From Rhineura floridana (taxonomy: Eukaryota > Chordata > Lepidosauria > Squamata > Rhineuridae), in NCBI RefSeq assembly GCF_030035675.1, contig NC_084487.1:94622486-94686485 (forward strand): a stretch of 64,000 nt of DNA, in the 5' to 3' direction. Under the pieces are notes generated by a model that was given only the letters and a program-made list of their open reading frames with translations, had not been told where the DNA came from and searched no databases. The position numbers were made by a program, and so were the translations under genes. This document shows positions 1 through 11,945 of this stretch, one piece after another (positions within the stretch are counted from its first letter, which is position 1; every line of letters begins with the position of its first letter).

Positions 1-552
1 TCTGATGAAGAGTATATTATATTCAGAACACTTTAGACATCAGGATGGGCATCTGGTGTAGGGATTGTTGAGCACCAGCTAAGGCCCGCATTCCCAGAGA
101 GGTCCCACTGTCATGTTCTTGAGTCTCCTAGTCCTCCTGCTCCTGTTCACTACTTGTCCTCTCTGAACATACAAACAGGAAGGAGATGGAGCACCATCCT
201 CAACTTACTTTGCACTCTCCTTTATGTAGACTGGGCCTAGAGGAGAGGGCAAGCAAGTGGAGTGTGGTGCCTTGGAGAGGAGGGAGACCACTGAGAAGAG
301 GCTACTAAAGGCTTCTTGCTCAAGCCAAGGGTCCCCCAAAATCTGGAGCCAGCACTGTTGGACATCACAAGAAATTTAAGCACTGCTACAAATAAAAAAA
401 ATAAAAATTCCTAAGTGAGTTTGGGGAGCAGAGGGAACTCTGTGGCAGCTAATCTAGTTGAAAAGATGTAGTGTCATTTAGCAGTACCACCCTCCTGCCC
501 CCCTCCCAAAAAAAGTCTCAGAGAAAACATTCATGCCCAGCCCAGTCTTCTC

Positions 553-737
553 ATAAGAACACAGGAAGCTGCCTTATACTGAATCAGACCATTTAGCTCA
601 TATGGTCTGCACTGACGGGCAGCAGCTTTTCAGGGTTTCAGTCAGGGTTTTCTTCCAATCCTACCAGGAGAAGTCAGGGACTGAACCTTCTGCATGCAAA
701 GTGGATGCTCTACCACTGAGCTGTAGCCCTTCCCCAA
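553..737 (-). repeat. tRNA-headed SINE with CR1-like tail
   Basis: On the - strand this begins with a tRNA-like head (a reverse-strand GCTCAGTGGTAGAGCATC A-box region and a GTTCAGTCCCTG-type B box). It ends in GGTCTGATTCAGTATAAGG followed by TTCCTGTGTTCTTATG. The tail resembles the 3' ends of the CR1 copies in this window (about 22540-22584). Two sister copies lie at about 3075-3352 and 10689-10887. The open frame across it is incidental. Confidence 0.75.
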
Positions 738-1732
738 GGGCCATAAAAGATGAGGGAGGGGGACCTCATCCACTTAAAGAGAGAGCAGGCCTCTTCACAA
801 TCCAAAACAGACTAGAAACAAATCAGGTATCCAGGCTCAGCAGTGAAGGAAAGACAGTAGGCCGGGCTCTGACCAGTAGAGAGAAAATGCACTCTCTTAT
901 AATTGGATATTGGGTGGGGGTAGAGTAGCCACTTATGATTTACAAAGAAGAGGGAATGAAAAGAGAACAAAGAAGGAAAGGGATTTGCATAACTTTTTAT
1001 ATGCTGACTTATATGTATAATTGCACATTAAGAAATAATTACTAGAAATAGAAATACAGAACATTTTACCATCACGGGGAAGACCTGTGAGCTGTGCGCC
1101 TACTCAGTCTTGTATACAGGTGCTGTTGATGGCCACCTTCAAAGCCCCTGCTCTCCCTTCTAAGGGTTATTTATCTTTACATCGGGCTTGGACCAGACAG
1201 CCCTCAGACAGATGACTCCTTCTAACAGAGAGCCATTAGCTGTAAAGTAGGATCCTTGAGCACCCAATCTTGGAGCCCAAGAGTTGTGCTTTGGTAGCTT
1301 GAGCTGTTTTACAGTTCCAGAAATGGTCTCTTTTGTTTTCATTTATCATACCTCCAATCTCATGCCACTCTAATAAAATACACTTAATGTGCAGTGGTAT
1401 GGGATTTTATTTATATATTTAATTTTTATTGTTCTTCAGAGACTTAGAAACCTAATGGAGTTAGTAGTCCTTGCTTAGAGGTGTTTACATAAGCCCATTC
1501 CATGCCTAAAACTGTAGGCTCATGTCTCTGTTGTGCATTGTTCCCACATTGTTTTTTTAGACTAGGGAATATGTGGTAAGATCCTGGATGTGGGAAACTA
1601 TGCCAACATTGACCAACTTCTGCATTTTGGGAGATGGCATCCAGAGGTTCTCGCCATTAGTCTAGGAGCAAGAGCAAACCCTTCCCATAGATGGTCTGGT
1701 TCTATTAAGTTGGTCATCACCTATCATTAGGG

Positions 1733-1858
1733 CAGGGGTGGGAAACCTGTGGCCCTCCAGATGTTGTTGGACTTGAGTTCTGGTCAGCATGTTTAATAGT
1801 CAGGGTTGATGGGAGTTGGAGTCCAACATCTGGAGGGCCACAGGTTTCCCATCCATGC
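1733..1858. mobile_element. Palindromic hAT-type MITE
   Basis: The two halves are inverted copies. The left arm (GGGAAACCTGTGGCCCTCC then AGATGTTGTTGGACT) is mirrored on the right by AGTCCAACATCTGGAGGGCC then ACAGGTTTCCC. It belongs to the same family as the 8-bp-flanked palindrome at 57893-58027, which gives the hAT assignment. It is non-autonomous and has no coding capacity. Confidence 0.75.
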
Positions 1859-2360
1859 AGTAAGCTTCAGAGTACATGTGCTCAAATGGAAGGACGTCAT
1901 TGACAGTCAAGCTTAAAAAAATGAATGTGCTTCTGGAAAGTTGCCCTCAATAGGAAGATGTGCATTAGACCTTTGCCCTGTGAAAATGCACATGAGAAAG
2001 AAAGACAAGAACATGCTTATAAAATTATCAAATACACATGTAGTACTGCATGTACAAGTGTAGCTGCAAGTCTTAAAAACAACAACAACAACAAAATCCT
2101 GGTTAACATTGATAGGGCTAGTAGGCACCAGATAGAGTAGCTTGCAGGCCCCATTCAGTAGGTCACTAGTTAGCCAGTTTCTCCTTCTGTGTTTATAAGG
2201 ATGTACAACAATGCTCCAGTATCATGGAAAAGAATCCTTCAACAACACAGTAACCATTCAATATATTAAATATAGACTTATTTTGAATTAGATCATCCGA
2301 TTCTTTTCCTTTCAATTAATATTCCTAAATTAGAAAAAAATCTTTCTTTCTTTTTTTTAG

Positions 2361-2387
2361 GTGGAAATCCCAGAAGCATTACGATGA
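2361..2387 (+). CDS. LMOD2: Leiomodin 2, last coding exon
   Basis: Leiomodin 2 nucleates actin filaments and sets thin-filament length in heart and skeletal muscle. This short exon follows a strong acceptor and reads V-E-I-P-E-A-L-R then TGA. From memory, vertebrate LMOD2 ends in KRVEVPEALR just after its C-terminal WH2 motif, with this octapeptide in a separate small exon; only the conservative V-to-I change differs here. The gene is + strand and convergent with WASL, as in human 7q31.32, which supports the call. Eight residues are too few for certainty alone; synteny, the splice site and the following 3' UTR carry the rest. Confidence 0.75.
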   Translation: MEIPEALR

Positions 2388-2750
2388 AAAACAAACAAAC
2401 ATGATTGAGATGAGTGTATTGTGATGGTTAAGAGAAAGGTATCAAATTGTTCTACAGTAGTACTATAGACTAATGTAAATGGCTTCAAAAGTGCACTCGT
2501 ATATTTGAAATATTAATAGAGACCTATGAAACCATCAAGCAACACTTCTAAGGATGTATCAGCATTTTCATTTGTAAATATGGAATGTACTTTTTTATCT
2601 ATTGAGATTTCCAAGAAGAAATAGTTTATTTGGATATTCTTATTGATATTAACTAGCCCTTTACAGAGAACTAATTGTTCAGTGACCATGGGTTTTGATT
2701 TTTTTTGTCTGCCTCATGAATTTACAATAAAGGTGGTTTGAGTTTTCAAG
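2388..2750 (+). other. LMOD2: LMOD2 3' UTR with poly(A) signal
   Basis: An AT-rich untranslated stretch follows the TGA at 2385-2387. A canonical AATAAA lies at 2726-2731, followed by GT-rich sequence (GGTGGTTTG) typical of a downstream element. Cleavage is therefore expected near 2745-2755. The end point is an inference. Confidence 0.6.
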
Positions 2751-3074
2751 TGACAAAACAATCTTTGTCTTAGAGTTCCATGAGTCTGTTAACAAAGTTA
2801 TGTTGGGTTATGTAGCTTATGCAATAATGTGAGATGATTCTTTATATACCTGAAATTTAGAATGGATTCATTTGGTATGATCACATGTGAAAAATACTAG
2901 ACAAGCTTTTTTTGTGGTAGCAAATATAAGTATATATTAAAGAGCAGATATCACTATATGGTTGAAGAGCAACTTACCATAAGGATTGCCCTAATCAGGT
3001 GATATCTCTCCCCAACAGTGCTGGTCATGGTTATGAATGTGTGGCACTAGCATGTAAACCCACCATGAAATCAG

Positions 3075-3352
3075 GAGAAACATAGAAAGCTGCCTTATAC
3101 TGAGTCAGAGTGTTGGTTCACTGTAGATTATTGTGTACCCTGGAGTGGGGAACTCCTGGCCAAACTTGGCCCACCCGAACTCCCCATTTAGCCTGCCAGG
3201 CTATTTTGGGCACACCATGCCCATCCACCCTACACCTGATGTCATACAGATTCCAGACAGGGGTCTCTCCCACCCCTGCCTGGAGATTCCAGGGAATGAA
3301 CCTTGGAACCTGTTTTGCATGCAAAACATGTCCTCTGCCACTGAGCGATGGA
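3075..3352 (-). repeat. tRNA-headed SINE, interrupted
   Basis: Same family as the copies at 553 and 10689: the tail half is at 3075-3132 (AGCTGCCTTATACTGAGTCAG) and the tRNA-like head at about 3240-3352. A stretch of about 105 bp (about 3133-3240) that the sister copies lack separates the halves and is taken as a later insertion of unknown type. Confidence 0.65.
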
Positions 3353-3772
3353 TTGACATGATGTGTGTTTCTTGCATCAAGACGTGGTTGATGACACATG
3401 GAAGTATCTACAGCAGGAGTGAGGAACCTTTGTCCCTCGAGATGTTGCTGGACTGCAACTCTTATCGGCTCTAGCTGCTCTGGCTAGCTCTCCCTTGTTT
3501 GCTATCCCAATAATCAACTCTCTCTCCACACCTTTTTTTTTAGATTTTACTGCAAGGGTTCAACCAAAGTTTTGCTTAAAGGGAAGGTTTCTGCCACTGA
3601 AAAAAGTATGAGAACCACTGATGTTGGCAATACAATATTTGCTACAATACAAGGAGGACTCTTCTCAGACAGGAACTGTAGCTCACCCGTAAACTATACG
3701 CTTTTCACAGTAGCCCAGCTACCTTCCCTGTCCTATTCAGTTTAATGATGCTGGAGATAGGAACATTGAGTT

Positions 3773-3804
3773 GGTTGAGATATATCTTGGTTGAGATATA
3801 TCTT
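3773..3804 (+). repeat. 16-bp exact tandem duplication
   Basis: GGTTGAGATATATCTT occurs twice back to back. It is a local duplication with no sign of function. Confidence 0.9.
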
Positions 3805-5329
3805 GAAGTGAACTTTGAGATAGCCTAAAAGCCAGTTCCTTATTAATCCCTAGATAAACATATGCTGGGAAAATACAGCTCTCTTCCTTTTCCTGATTTA
3901 CACTCACAACCTGGGCCAAGAGCAGAGTGTCAGCCTGCCTCTTTCCATACCCCTCCCCCAGCAATTGTAGTTTCATATGATAATGTAAGACCCATTTTGC
4001 TGACTGCTAGCTCCCAAAAGCATAGTCTCATCTTCCAGTCAGGATTTCCCAAAATTGGTTCCAAGGTGAGAGAGAATTGAAGCCATGCCACCATGCTACA
4101 ATGGAATTTGAGAATTCATGCATTCGGCATGCAATAACATGCACCAACCATGCTAGTATCTGTTCAGCACATCTGATTGAAGTGAGAAATGATTCCTAAT
4201 TTGGTGGATGTACCTTCTTACCAGCACTATTTAAATGAAATTTAGGCTCAGTTATCATTTTGAAAGAAAGTTTTCACTTCTGCAACATAACTCTGTCATC
4301 ATTCCAACAACAAAAAACCAAGCTCAGGGTTTGATGTGTGTGTGAGTGTGTGTATGTATGAAGTAGGGATGGAAAGATCTATCAATTTCAGTTTCACATT
4401 TTTCCAGTCTTAAATTTAGTTTTCCACTTTTCTGCAGCAATTTGCTGTATTTTCTCCAGCACATTAGTGTGAATTTTTCCTAATAAACACATCTTTGTAG
4501 GCAGTTTTGATTAATGTACATATTTTTGCAAGCCATTTCTCATCATGTAATGCATTTTTGCATGTTATTTTTACTCATATATTGATGCACACTTTTTAAT
4601 GCACACTATATATGTCTGTGTGTATATATGTGCACACACACACATTTTTGTAAACATTGTTTGGTTTACAACCTAAGGCAAAGGACAAGACTGACCAGAA
4701 TGGCAGCTAAATCTCACTTCAAAACTGGCAACAAATTAGCATCCTGTAGCCCACTATACCTGGAGACAGGCATTCGCGTGCAGACATTCACCTATAACTC
4801 TGAGCAAGAGCTCAGGGGAAAAAACCACACAGAGAATAATTTCTGGCTGATCCAAAAAACATTATTCTTCCATTTTTCTTTTCTCTGTCAACGAAATTGC
4901 TAGAGAGAAATGAAAAATAATGTGTTCCCTACTAAAAATATTCTTCTGCCTTATTTTGTGTCAGTGGAAAAAAAAACATTCGCTAGGGATCTTTTCTCAG
5001 ATGTAATTAAGATACTTTCCAAAAGGGGAAGATATGTCAAGTGGTGTAACAAGAGACATGGTTAGGCTGTGGCAACATCTCACTCAAAATCACACAGGAA
5101 ACTTAGAATGTGAGCTGCACAAACTTTCCTAGGGCCTGAGTGCCAGCTTAGCTTCATGTTCTGTTCTATTCCCTTTAGTCATCTTGAGGATAGGGGAAAT
5201 AGTTTCCTAGGACTTACGGTATGACCTACAGAGAATGATTCACCAATCATCTCAACTGTACTATAACTATTGCCCTACCATTTGCAGCGAGACCTCAAGG
5301 AAATGAAGTAACAACTGTCCTCAGCAATT

Positions 5330-5515
5330 ACATAGCACATTCTGAATGTCAGAAGCTCTTAACACTGCTGAGGTCATTCTTGCTGTTGTTTGGAAAGTTA
5401 GCATTATCACCACATACCGCAGATAGTAGGCTGAAGCTCAAAGACAGTGGCTCAGGTGAGATTTGAGCCAGCCTCACTACCTCTCTGCTCAGTTTTACCC
5501 ACTATACTGGGACTC
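5330..5515. repeat. MIR-like SINE remnant (old)
   Basis: Features resembling MIR/CORE-SINE sequence are visible: a GCTGAAGCTCAAAGACAGTG region, then GTGAGATTTGAGCCAGCC, then a tRNA-like end around TTTTACCCACTATACTGGG. It is diverged and the edges are uncertain. Confidence 0.4.
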
Positions 5516-5793
5516 TGAGGAGAGGGCTGCTCAAGGAAAAGGACAAGATGTGTCCTCCCCCATTCCATACACAGAAGCTGACCAGACTGGCAGTTGAATC
5601 GCACTTCAGTATTACATCTGAAGGAAGCAGGCTGGCTTGGGAAATGCAGGACAGGCTGTGCGGCACACAGCTCCAAAATCTTGAGACCACTTTCCATCAC
5701 CTAGCATCTGCTGACTCACTCTGTCTAATGGTTGGGCTGGCCCTACCTGTGGGGATGCTACTGACTGCAAGAGAGCACCTGTATGGCACCTTG

Positions 5794-6880
5794 GGACCCA
5801 TCTGCACTATACATTTAAAGCACTCTTATACCACTTTATACAGTCATGGCTTCCCCCAAAGAATCCTGAGAACTGCATTTTGTTAAGGATGCTGAGAGGA
5901 GCCAGAGCTACAATTTCTAGAGTTCCCTGGGAAGAGGGATTAATGGTTAAACCACTCTGGAAATTGTAGCTCTGTAAGGGTAATATGGCTCTGCTAACAA
6001 GTTTCAGCACCTTAACAAACTACAGTTCCCAGCATTCTTTGGGGAGAGGACTGTGATGTTCCTGCTTATATTGTAAATATGGTAAGTGCTGGTTATATAG
6101 AAGATATATGGTAAGTGGAGTGAAAGAGGAGGGGGAGTACATGAGCAGTAGGATGCTGAATGATTGGCTGAGCGTTTGAATGGCTGGGAGTATAAATGGA
6201 AGAATGACAGTTGAATCTGGGTGAAGGTTTCGTGGTGAATTGAGGTGGTGGCTGTGAGGTGGTGTTTGGAGGTTGTTGTTGTTGAGAGTGAGTCGGAGTT
6301 CTGAGGCAATTAGTAAGAAGTCAAGTACATAACATAAAATAGATGAAACCATACGCTTGTGAAACATTCCTTAAGTAATCTTGTTATTTCTAATTCTTAA
6401 TAAATATTTCTTGGTTAAATAAAAGCCTGATTCCTTCAGCTGGGATACACATACCAGGGGGAATAGCAAAGTAACCAAGGCTGAACAGTTTGTATTGAAT
6501 GGTGGCAGCGGTGGATCGGAGGAAAGTGTATCCAGTCCCACAGAGAAACCCAGGGCTGTATGCTTCAGAGTCAAGGGGCTGCAGGGGAGTTTACAAATTA
6601 CCTATACCCATTGACACAAGGTATCGGAATAGCCAGGCAGAGACTAGGCACAGTCTATTGGCTAAAAGGGTTACAGAGTGTCGGGTGGTGCTACCTAGCA
6701 GTGGGATCTTTTGAGATCGGTGCTAGTGCTGTAAAGGGTAAGAATAAACCTGACGTTCCTGTCTCCTGGTAGCCACAAAGTGAGAGCTTCACAGATGGTG
6801 CTGGGGAAGGACGTCACAAGGTCGTCATGGCCATTTAAAGTGGTATAATATTGCTTTCAATGTATAATGCAGATGGGGCC
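5794..6880. mobile_element. Hairpin DNA MITE split by an LTR-like insertion
   Basis: The left end, GGGACCCATCTGCACTATAC, mirrors the right end, GTATAATGCAGATGGGGCC in inverse complement. Internal arms (GTCATGGCTTCCCCCAAAGA; AACCACTCTGGAAATTGTAG) are themselves inverted copies. The same family occurs at 11946, 21044, 21338 and 22880. The right arm is interrupted at 6052-6818. It is non-coding and was mobilised in trans; the superfamily is not settled by this copy. Confidence 0.75.
6052..6818 (+). mobile_element. LTR-like fossil (probable solo LTR)
   Basis: A 767-bp block inside a hairpin MITE begins TGTGATG and ends CGTCACA (TG...CA ends with a short inverted repeat). It is flanked by near-identical 5-bp direct repeats at 6047-6051 and 6819-6823. 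A TATA-like AGTATAAATGG lies at about 6190 and AATAAA signals at about 6400-6425, as in an LTR. No gag, pol or env is present. It is younger than the host MITE. Family unknown; a non-autonomous LTR element is an alternative. Confidence 0.5.
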
Positions 6881-9819
6881 TTGGTTGAGAAAGCATTGGC
6901 TAGTAGAATAAACAAGACTTACAGAAACATAATGCTATATACAGTACTGAGAAATGGGAATTTTATATTGAAAGCTTGTCTAAAGGGTAGCTGCAGCTAG
7001 TTTCCATATTTTAACAAAACACAAAATCCAAGGGTCAGCACAAAACAAAAGGGTTATTTTCAAAGCCTCCATAATTCATACCTCAAAAGGCCATAAGGAG
7101 GAAAAACCAGCTTCGTTCCAACCACTTTTATCGAAGGCTCAGTGCTCAAGGTACAAGAGCCCACCACCCTTATATTTTGTGACAAACACTGTTTTCCTAG
7201 GACTACAAGACAGAGAAGGGAAATGTGCATAAAACTGTGACAAGTCAAGGAGTGTGGCTGTGAATTTCATAAATCCCCCTCCCCCAATATTTTCCTTCAT
7301 CATCTGACTAGTAAGGCTACCCCCTGCCCCCCCCAAATCTCCAGGGTACACTGTAAAGCGGGGGGGGGATTATCTTAACTCCAAAGTGTGAAGCAAAACA
7401 ACATCCAATGAATTTCCTCAAGTTTGACATTTGCAGAATGTCATGCCGGGACGTAGGTGGAGGACATATTGGAAGCCTTCTGCACTTTGAACACTCTGTG
7501 CTGTTTCTGGAAGTGGCTCTATGTATGTATGCGTGTGTTGTAAGACTGTGAAGAAATATTCCTGGTTTTATGAAGAGATGCCAAAGCCTGACAATAATAT
7601 ATGACATTTTACTCTGGCTTTAAAGAAATCTGTGGTCCTTACACCAGGGATGGGCAGATTTCAAGCTTCTACTTTGGGATGTTTTTTTACTTGAACCCTG
7701 AGGTCCACCAACTAGAGTGATGGCTCAAAATAATGGCTCAACTGGGTGGAAACTTCTGAGCCCAGGAATTTGTGTGAAGTAGAAGAATCAATGTTCTCAA
7801 ATCCTTTCACACAAAAATACAAAACTGCCCCCTCTGCATTCTTTTTCAGCAATCTAAAGTGATGGGGAAGTTTGTTTGTTTGTTGCTATTATTATATAAT
7901 CAAGAGTTTTAAAGCCTTGGTGATTCACTGCATATCACCCAGAGATCACCCAGAAGATCTTGATCTATTTTATGCTCACCTTTGTTTTATGCTACCCTTT
8001 TTGCATTCAGAAGGCCTGAGAAGGTTCCTGCTGCACAACAGCTTTTGGGCTATCAGGGCCCGGCCATACTGCATAATCTGCAACATTATTGCTTTGTGTC
8101 CTCATTAATTCACTGTCGTCCATATGATGTTGCAAGCAAGTATGGATTTTCGTGTTCACAAATCCACATTAAAAATACCACCAAAAACCCGATATGCTTT
8201 CTTGTATCAATAATCAATTGCATTAACATCTATGAGTTTGGACGCAATGCCGTAGACTTCCCTGCACTAGGTGGTCCATGGGCATTCCTCTGTTATATAC
8301 CAAGCCCCTTGCCTCCTTCCCCCCTAATAGCCAGTTGCATTTCTGGCACTGAAGTTGGACCCACCCTCTGTCCATGCCTCCTTTCTTACAGTTCATTCCT
8401 GCTTCTGGTACTGAACTGGGGTACTTCCTTCTGGCTTCTGTAACTGTATTGCATTTTTTTAAAAAACTACTATTTTGTGATCAAATGTAAAATCAAATGT
8501 TTAATGAATAGTATTTCCACTTAAAAGCTATTTTGCAATATTACGCAAACAATTCATTGAAAACACGGAGTTTAAAGGAGGAGGTTTTTAACTGAGCTTC
8601 CTTGGGCTGATAGGGGGAAGGGCGGGGGAGAGGAGCAAGCTCTAGTACTTTAATGTGGCATTGATGTTGCAACCAGTTCAGCAGAAGGCAAAGGCTCTCT
8701 TTTCCTGCCCAACAGCTGATGGGGATGGGAGGGGGAGCCAAACAAACCAAAGAGCCAGGCAGTCAGATCTCACTGTCTTTCTTTCTCTCTCTCTCTGTGT
8801 GAGCTCTGTAAGTTATGTTCTTTTCCTCCAAGCCTGAAACTGACTAATCTGGGTCCTCCCTTTACTAACTTGAAACTAAATCACAGATGATCTCTTGCTT
8901 TCTCCCATGGTGAGCGGTGGAGGATCTAATAAAATTTGGAGGGGGGGAGGCATGAAGAGGAGATTTGGTGGGTGCACTGGGCAGAAGGAAACCCCTTTCA
9001 TAATGGTAACAGCAGGAGATAGTGGGAAACAATTGAACACAGAAAGGGATTTGCCTCTCAGGTCAACAAATTCAGTGGAAAAGGGAGTAACCAGCGGCTC
9101 CCATCCTTAATATGCACTATGTTATATGTAATGGCACAGACATTTATTTTGTTTGGACTTGGGGAGGGTCCATTAATTTTGCCCTTTTGCACATCCACAA
9201 TTCTGTGTAGGAATTTTAAAAAAACCCGTTTCTGTGCTCTGGAAAAAAAAGCACGAAAAGCAAACGACTGTTATGGACCAATCACTGAAAAGGGGTGGAC
9301 TTAGGGGAGTGCCCAATGCTAAAGCAATTTAGACAAAAAAAACTCCACATGTATGGGATACTTGATAATCAGGTTTTCACAATAATCTGACCACAAACAA
9401 GACCTGTATGGATCTCGAGGCCACCAACCAAATATGGAAAATGTGGATTTTGCAGTTAGGTATGGGTGGGCCCTCAGTCTTAGTGCACCAGCATTAAATC
9501 TAAATGTAGATAGTCTCTGTTGAGGAAGAAGGTATCCTCTTTCCCCTCACCCACTTTTTTAAAATTGTAATGTCAAAGTGTTGATGACTCACTAGTGGAC
9601 ACACAATAGAATGTGTTAACTATAACTATGGTTAATATTTCACTGCTTCATTATTCATTGTTTCAGTATTTTCACCAGCTTTGTCATCAGCATTACATAC
9701 AATCAAGAACCTGCAATAGAAATGATCAAGCCATTTCAGCAGACTCTCCAAATCAGTTTTCATTTACGCAGGCAGTACACCTTTTACTGGATGAGAGCCA
9801 ATAAACTCAGTCCAAATAA

Positions 9820-10660
9820 GACTGAGGCACCGCTAGTGGGTGGTTCCCTAGACCTAGGTGGGTTCAACCTGTTGTGGAAGAAGCTGCATTTCCTCTAAAG
9901 GAGCAGGTGTGCAGCTTGGGGGTACTTCTGGATCCATTTGTGTTGCTGGAGGCATAAGTGGCCTCAGTGGCATGGAGTGCCTTTCATCAGCTTTGGTTGA
10001 TGGCACAGCTGTGACCCTATCTGGATAGGGATAACCTAGCTCTAGTTGTCTATGCTCTGGTAATCCCTAGGTTAGATTACTGCAATACACTCTATGTGGG
10101 GCTGCCTTTGAAGACCGTTCAGAAACTACAGCTAGTTCAGAATGCAGTGACTGGGACCACAAGGTCCGAACATATTGCACTGATTCTGGCCTTACTGCAA
10201 TAGCTACTTATTGATTCCTGGGTTCAATTCAAAGTGCTGGTTTTGACCTTTAAAGCCTTATATAGCTCAGGATCACAGTACTTCCAGGACCACCTCTCAC
10301 CTTATGAACCTCCCTGGACCCTACAGTCTTTATCAGAGGTCTTCTCTGTGTACCCCACCTGAGGGAGGTATGGAGCATGGGCAGATGAGAATGGACCTTT
10401 TCAGTGGTGGCCCCACATCTGTGGAATGCTCTCCACATGCCTGGCACCATCCTTGGTAGTCTTTAGGTTTTCTGTTCATGCAGGCCTTTCACTCAGGTTG
10501 CCTCCTACACTGGTGCTCATCTTTAGTGGAGTGGGTAGGAGATTTCGTATAGTCGTTTTTTTCTCCTAGTTTTAAATTGTTTTTATGTATTTTATTTTGT
10601 CAAGTCACTTTGAGACTTTTTATTGCATAAAGTGACTGAGAAATGAAATTAATAATGATG
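9820..10660 (+). mobile_element. L2-clade LINE, 5'-truncated 3' end
   Basis: Translation of the + strand in pieces gives the C-terminal reverse transcriptase signature of L2-clade LINEs: PRLDYCNTLYVGLP, QKLQLVQNA, then QFKVLVLTFKALY. A TTTTATGTATTTTATTTTG-type 3' tail and an ATAAAGTGACTGAGAAATG end follow. Frames are broken in several places; it is an old copy. Confidence 0.7.
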
Positions 10661-10688
10661 ACAATGATACTAGACCATGTAATAATAA

Positions 10689-10887
10689 TAGGAACACAGG
10701 AAACTGCCTTATACTGAGTCAGAACCTTTGTCCATCTAGCTCAGTATTGTCTACACTGACTGGCAGCTGCTCTCCAGGGTTTCAGGCAGGGAGTCTCTCC
10801 CAGCCCTACCTCGTGATGCCAGGGATTGAACCTGGGACATTCTGCTTGCAAGGCAAATGCTCTACCACTGAACTATGACTCCATCCT
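10689..10887 (-). repeat. tRNA-headed SINE with CR1-like tail
   Basis: This is the most complete of three copies. On the - strand it runs from a tRNA-like head (TTCAGTGGTAGAGCATTTGC, GGTTCAATCCCTGGCATC) through a shared body (TGAAACCCTGGAGAGCAGC, CTAGATGGACAAAGGTTCTG) to TTCCTGTGTTCCTATT. A TAA/TTA microsatellite follows directly. Confidence 0.8.
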
Positions 10888-10892
10888 AATCA

Positions 10893-10910
10893 TTTATTAT
10901 TATTATTATT

Positions 10911-10966
<56 letters not shown>
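10893..10966. repeat. (TTA)n/(TAA)n microsatellite
   Basis: A TTA run switches to a TAA run of about 18 units, a small inverted arrangement of the same triplet. It accounts for the poly-isoleucine/asparagine open frame here. Confidence 0.95.
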
Positions 10967-10968
<2 letters not shown>

Positions 10969-11749
10969 CAATAAACCATGTTAAGCCTCAGAGGTATCTG
11001 AAAATGCTCAAGCCCCTCAACCTCTGCAGCACACGCTGCACCAACTTTTCCATTCAAATGACAGACACAAGAATAAGGTTCCAGGTCAATAGAGATCACA
11101 ATGATGAACAAAGTTTGTTATCCTCTCGCCCTTCCAACAGTGTGAAAGAGATACTACAAAATTAGAACCCCAACCACTGTAAAAACAATAAAAGCAGAAG
11201 GTCATATTTGAAGAGTTGTTTGCCCTTGTGTTTCTTGGAAGAACACCGAGTCTCTAAAATGACAGTACAGCTGCTCACAGAAAATTATGCCGAAAGATTA
11301 CTAAATTCTGGATCTAGGTCTTAGACTATGCTGCAGGTATGTCAACTAGTGGTGCTGCATCAATCAAATAGCAGCCACTAAGACAGGCTGGCTCAATTCC
11401 AAGAACACACTGGCAAAAATTTCAGTTTGTTTAACAATGCAACTGAAATTATAGAATAGAAATTATATCAGGCGAGAGGAAAAATTGAATTTTCTTTCAA
11501 ATTTCATTCGTGTCATCTCAAGAACCACCAAAGTGCTAACTACTAGAGAACATTTCACACAAAAAGTCATTTCACAGCTATGAGATCTGCAGTTCTTTGG
11601 AAACTTGTAGCAATTCCTGAACTGAACTGTAGTCCACGAACCATGATTGAAAGAACAGAGGAAAACACTGTAATATGCCCGTGAATATCACCTACCAAGG
11701 GCAAACAATGACAGAGACTAAAGAGGCTTGCCTGGCACCCACATTATGG

Positions 11750-11940
11750 TCTTTTTGGCATGTTAACTTCTTAAAATCTTTTGGTGTTTTTTCCCCTGCT
11801 GTTTTTATATAGTTTGCTGCTGATACTTTTATGACTTTATTCTTGTTGGTTTATAATTTCTGTTTTTGATTGTTTGGTTTGGTTTTTGCTGCTTGTTTTT
11901 TTTAAATGACTTTTAAACTGTGTTGCTCACCATCCAGAGA
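11750..11940 (+). repeat. L2-type LINE tail remnant
   Basis: T-rich 3'-end sequence (GTTTTTATATAGTTTGCTGC ... TTTAAACTGTGTTGCTCACC) resembles the 3' UTRs of the L2 copies elsewhere in the window. No coding part survives. Confidence 0.4.
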
Positions 11941-11945
11941 AAGTT

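Larger units (their letters stand above)
1..2360 (+). other. LMOD2: LMOD2 last intron (partial)
   Basis: No coding exon is visible here. The segment ends in a strong acceptor, a pyrimidine run followed by TTTTTTTTAG at 2351-2360. It contains a tRNA-headed SINE (about 553-737) and a palindromic hAT-type element (about 1733-1858); the rest is plain AT-rich sequence. The large LMOD2 exon carrying the tropomodulin-like, leucine-rich repeat and proline-rich parts must lie left of the window. The intron assignment is an inference from the recognised last exon. Confidence 0.6.

Noticed and set aside
602-928. 108-codon open frame on +
   Set aside because: It starts inside a reversed tRNA-headed SINE and runs into unique sequence; no protein features.
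4665-5612. Similar blocks at about 4697-4730 and 5577-5612 (GACCAGAATGGCAGCTAAAT versus GACCAGACTGGCAGTTGAAT)
   Set aside because: Only about 35 bp of imperfect similarity; too little to name a repeat.
7982-8443. 153-codon open frame on +
   Set aside because: No domain, no repeat match, no splice or promoter context; composition is like the surrounding AT-rich intergenic DNA. Treated as chance.
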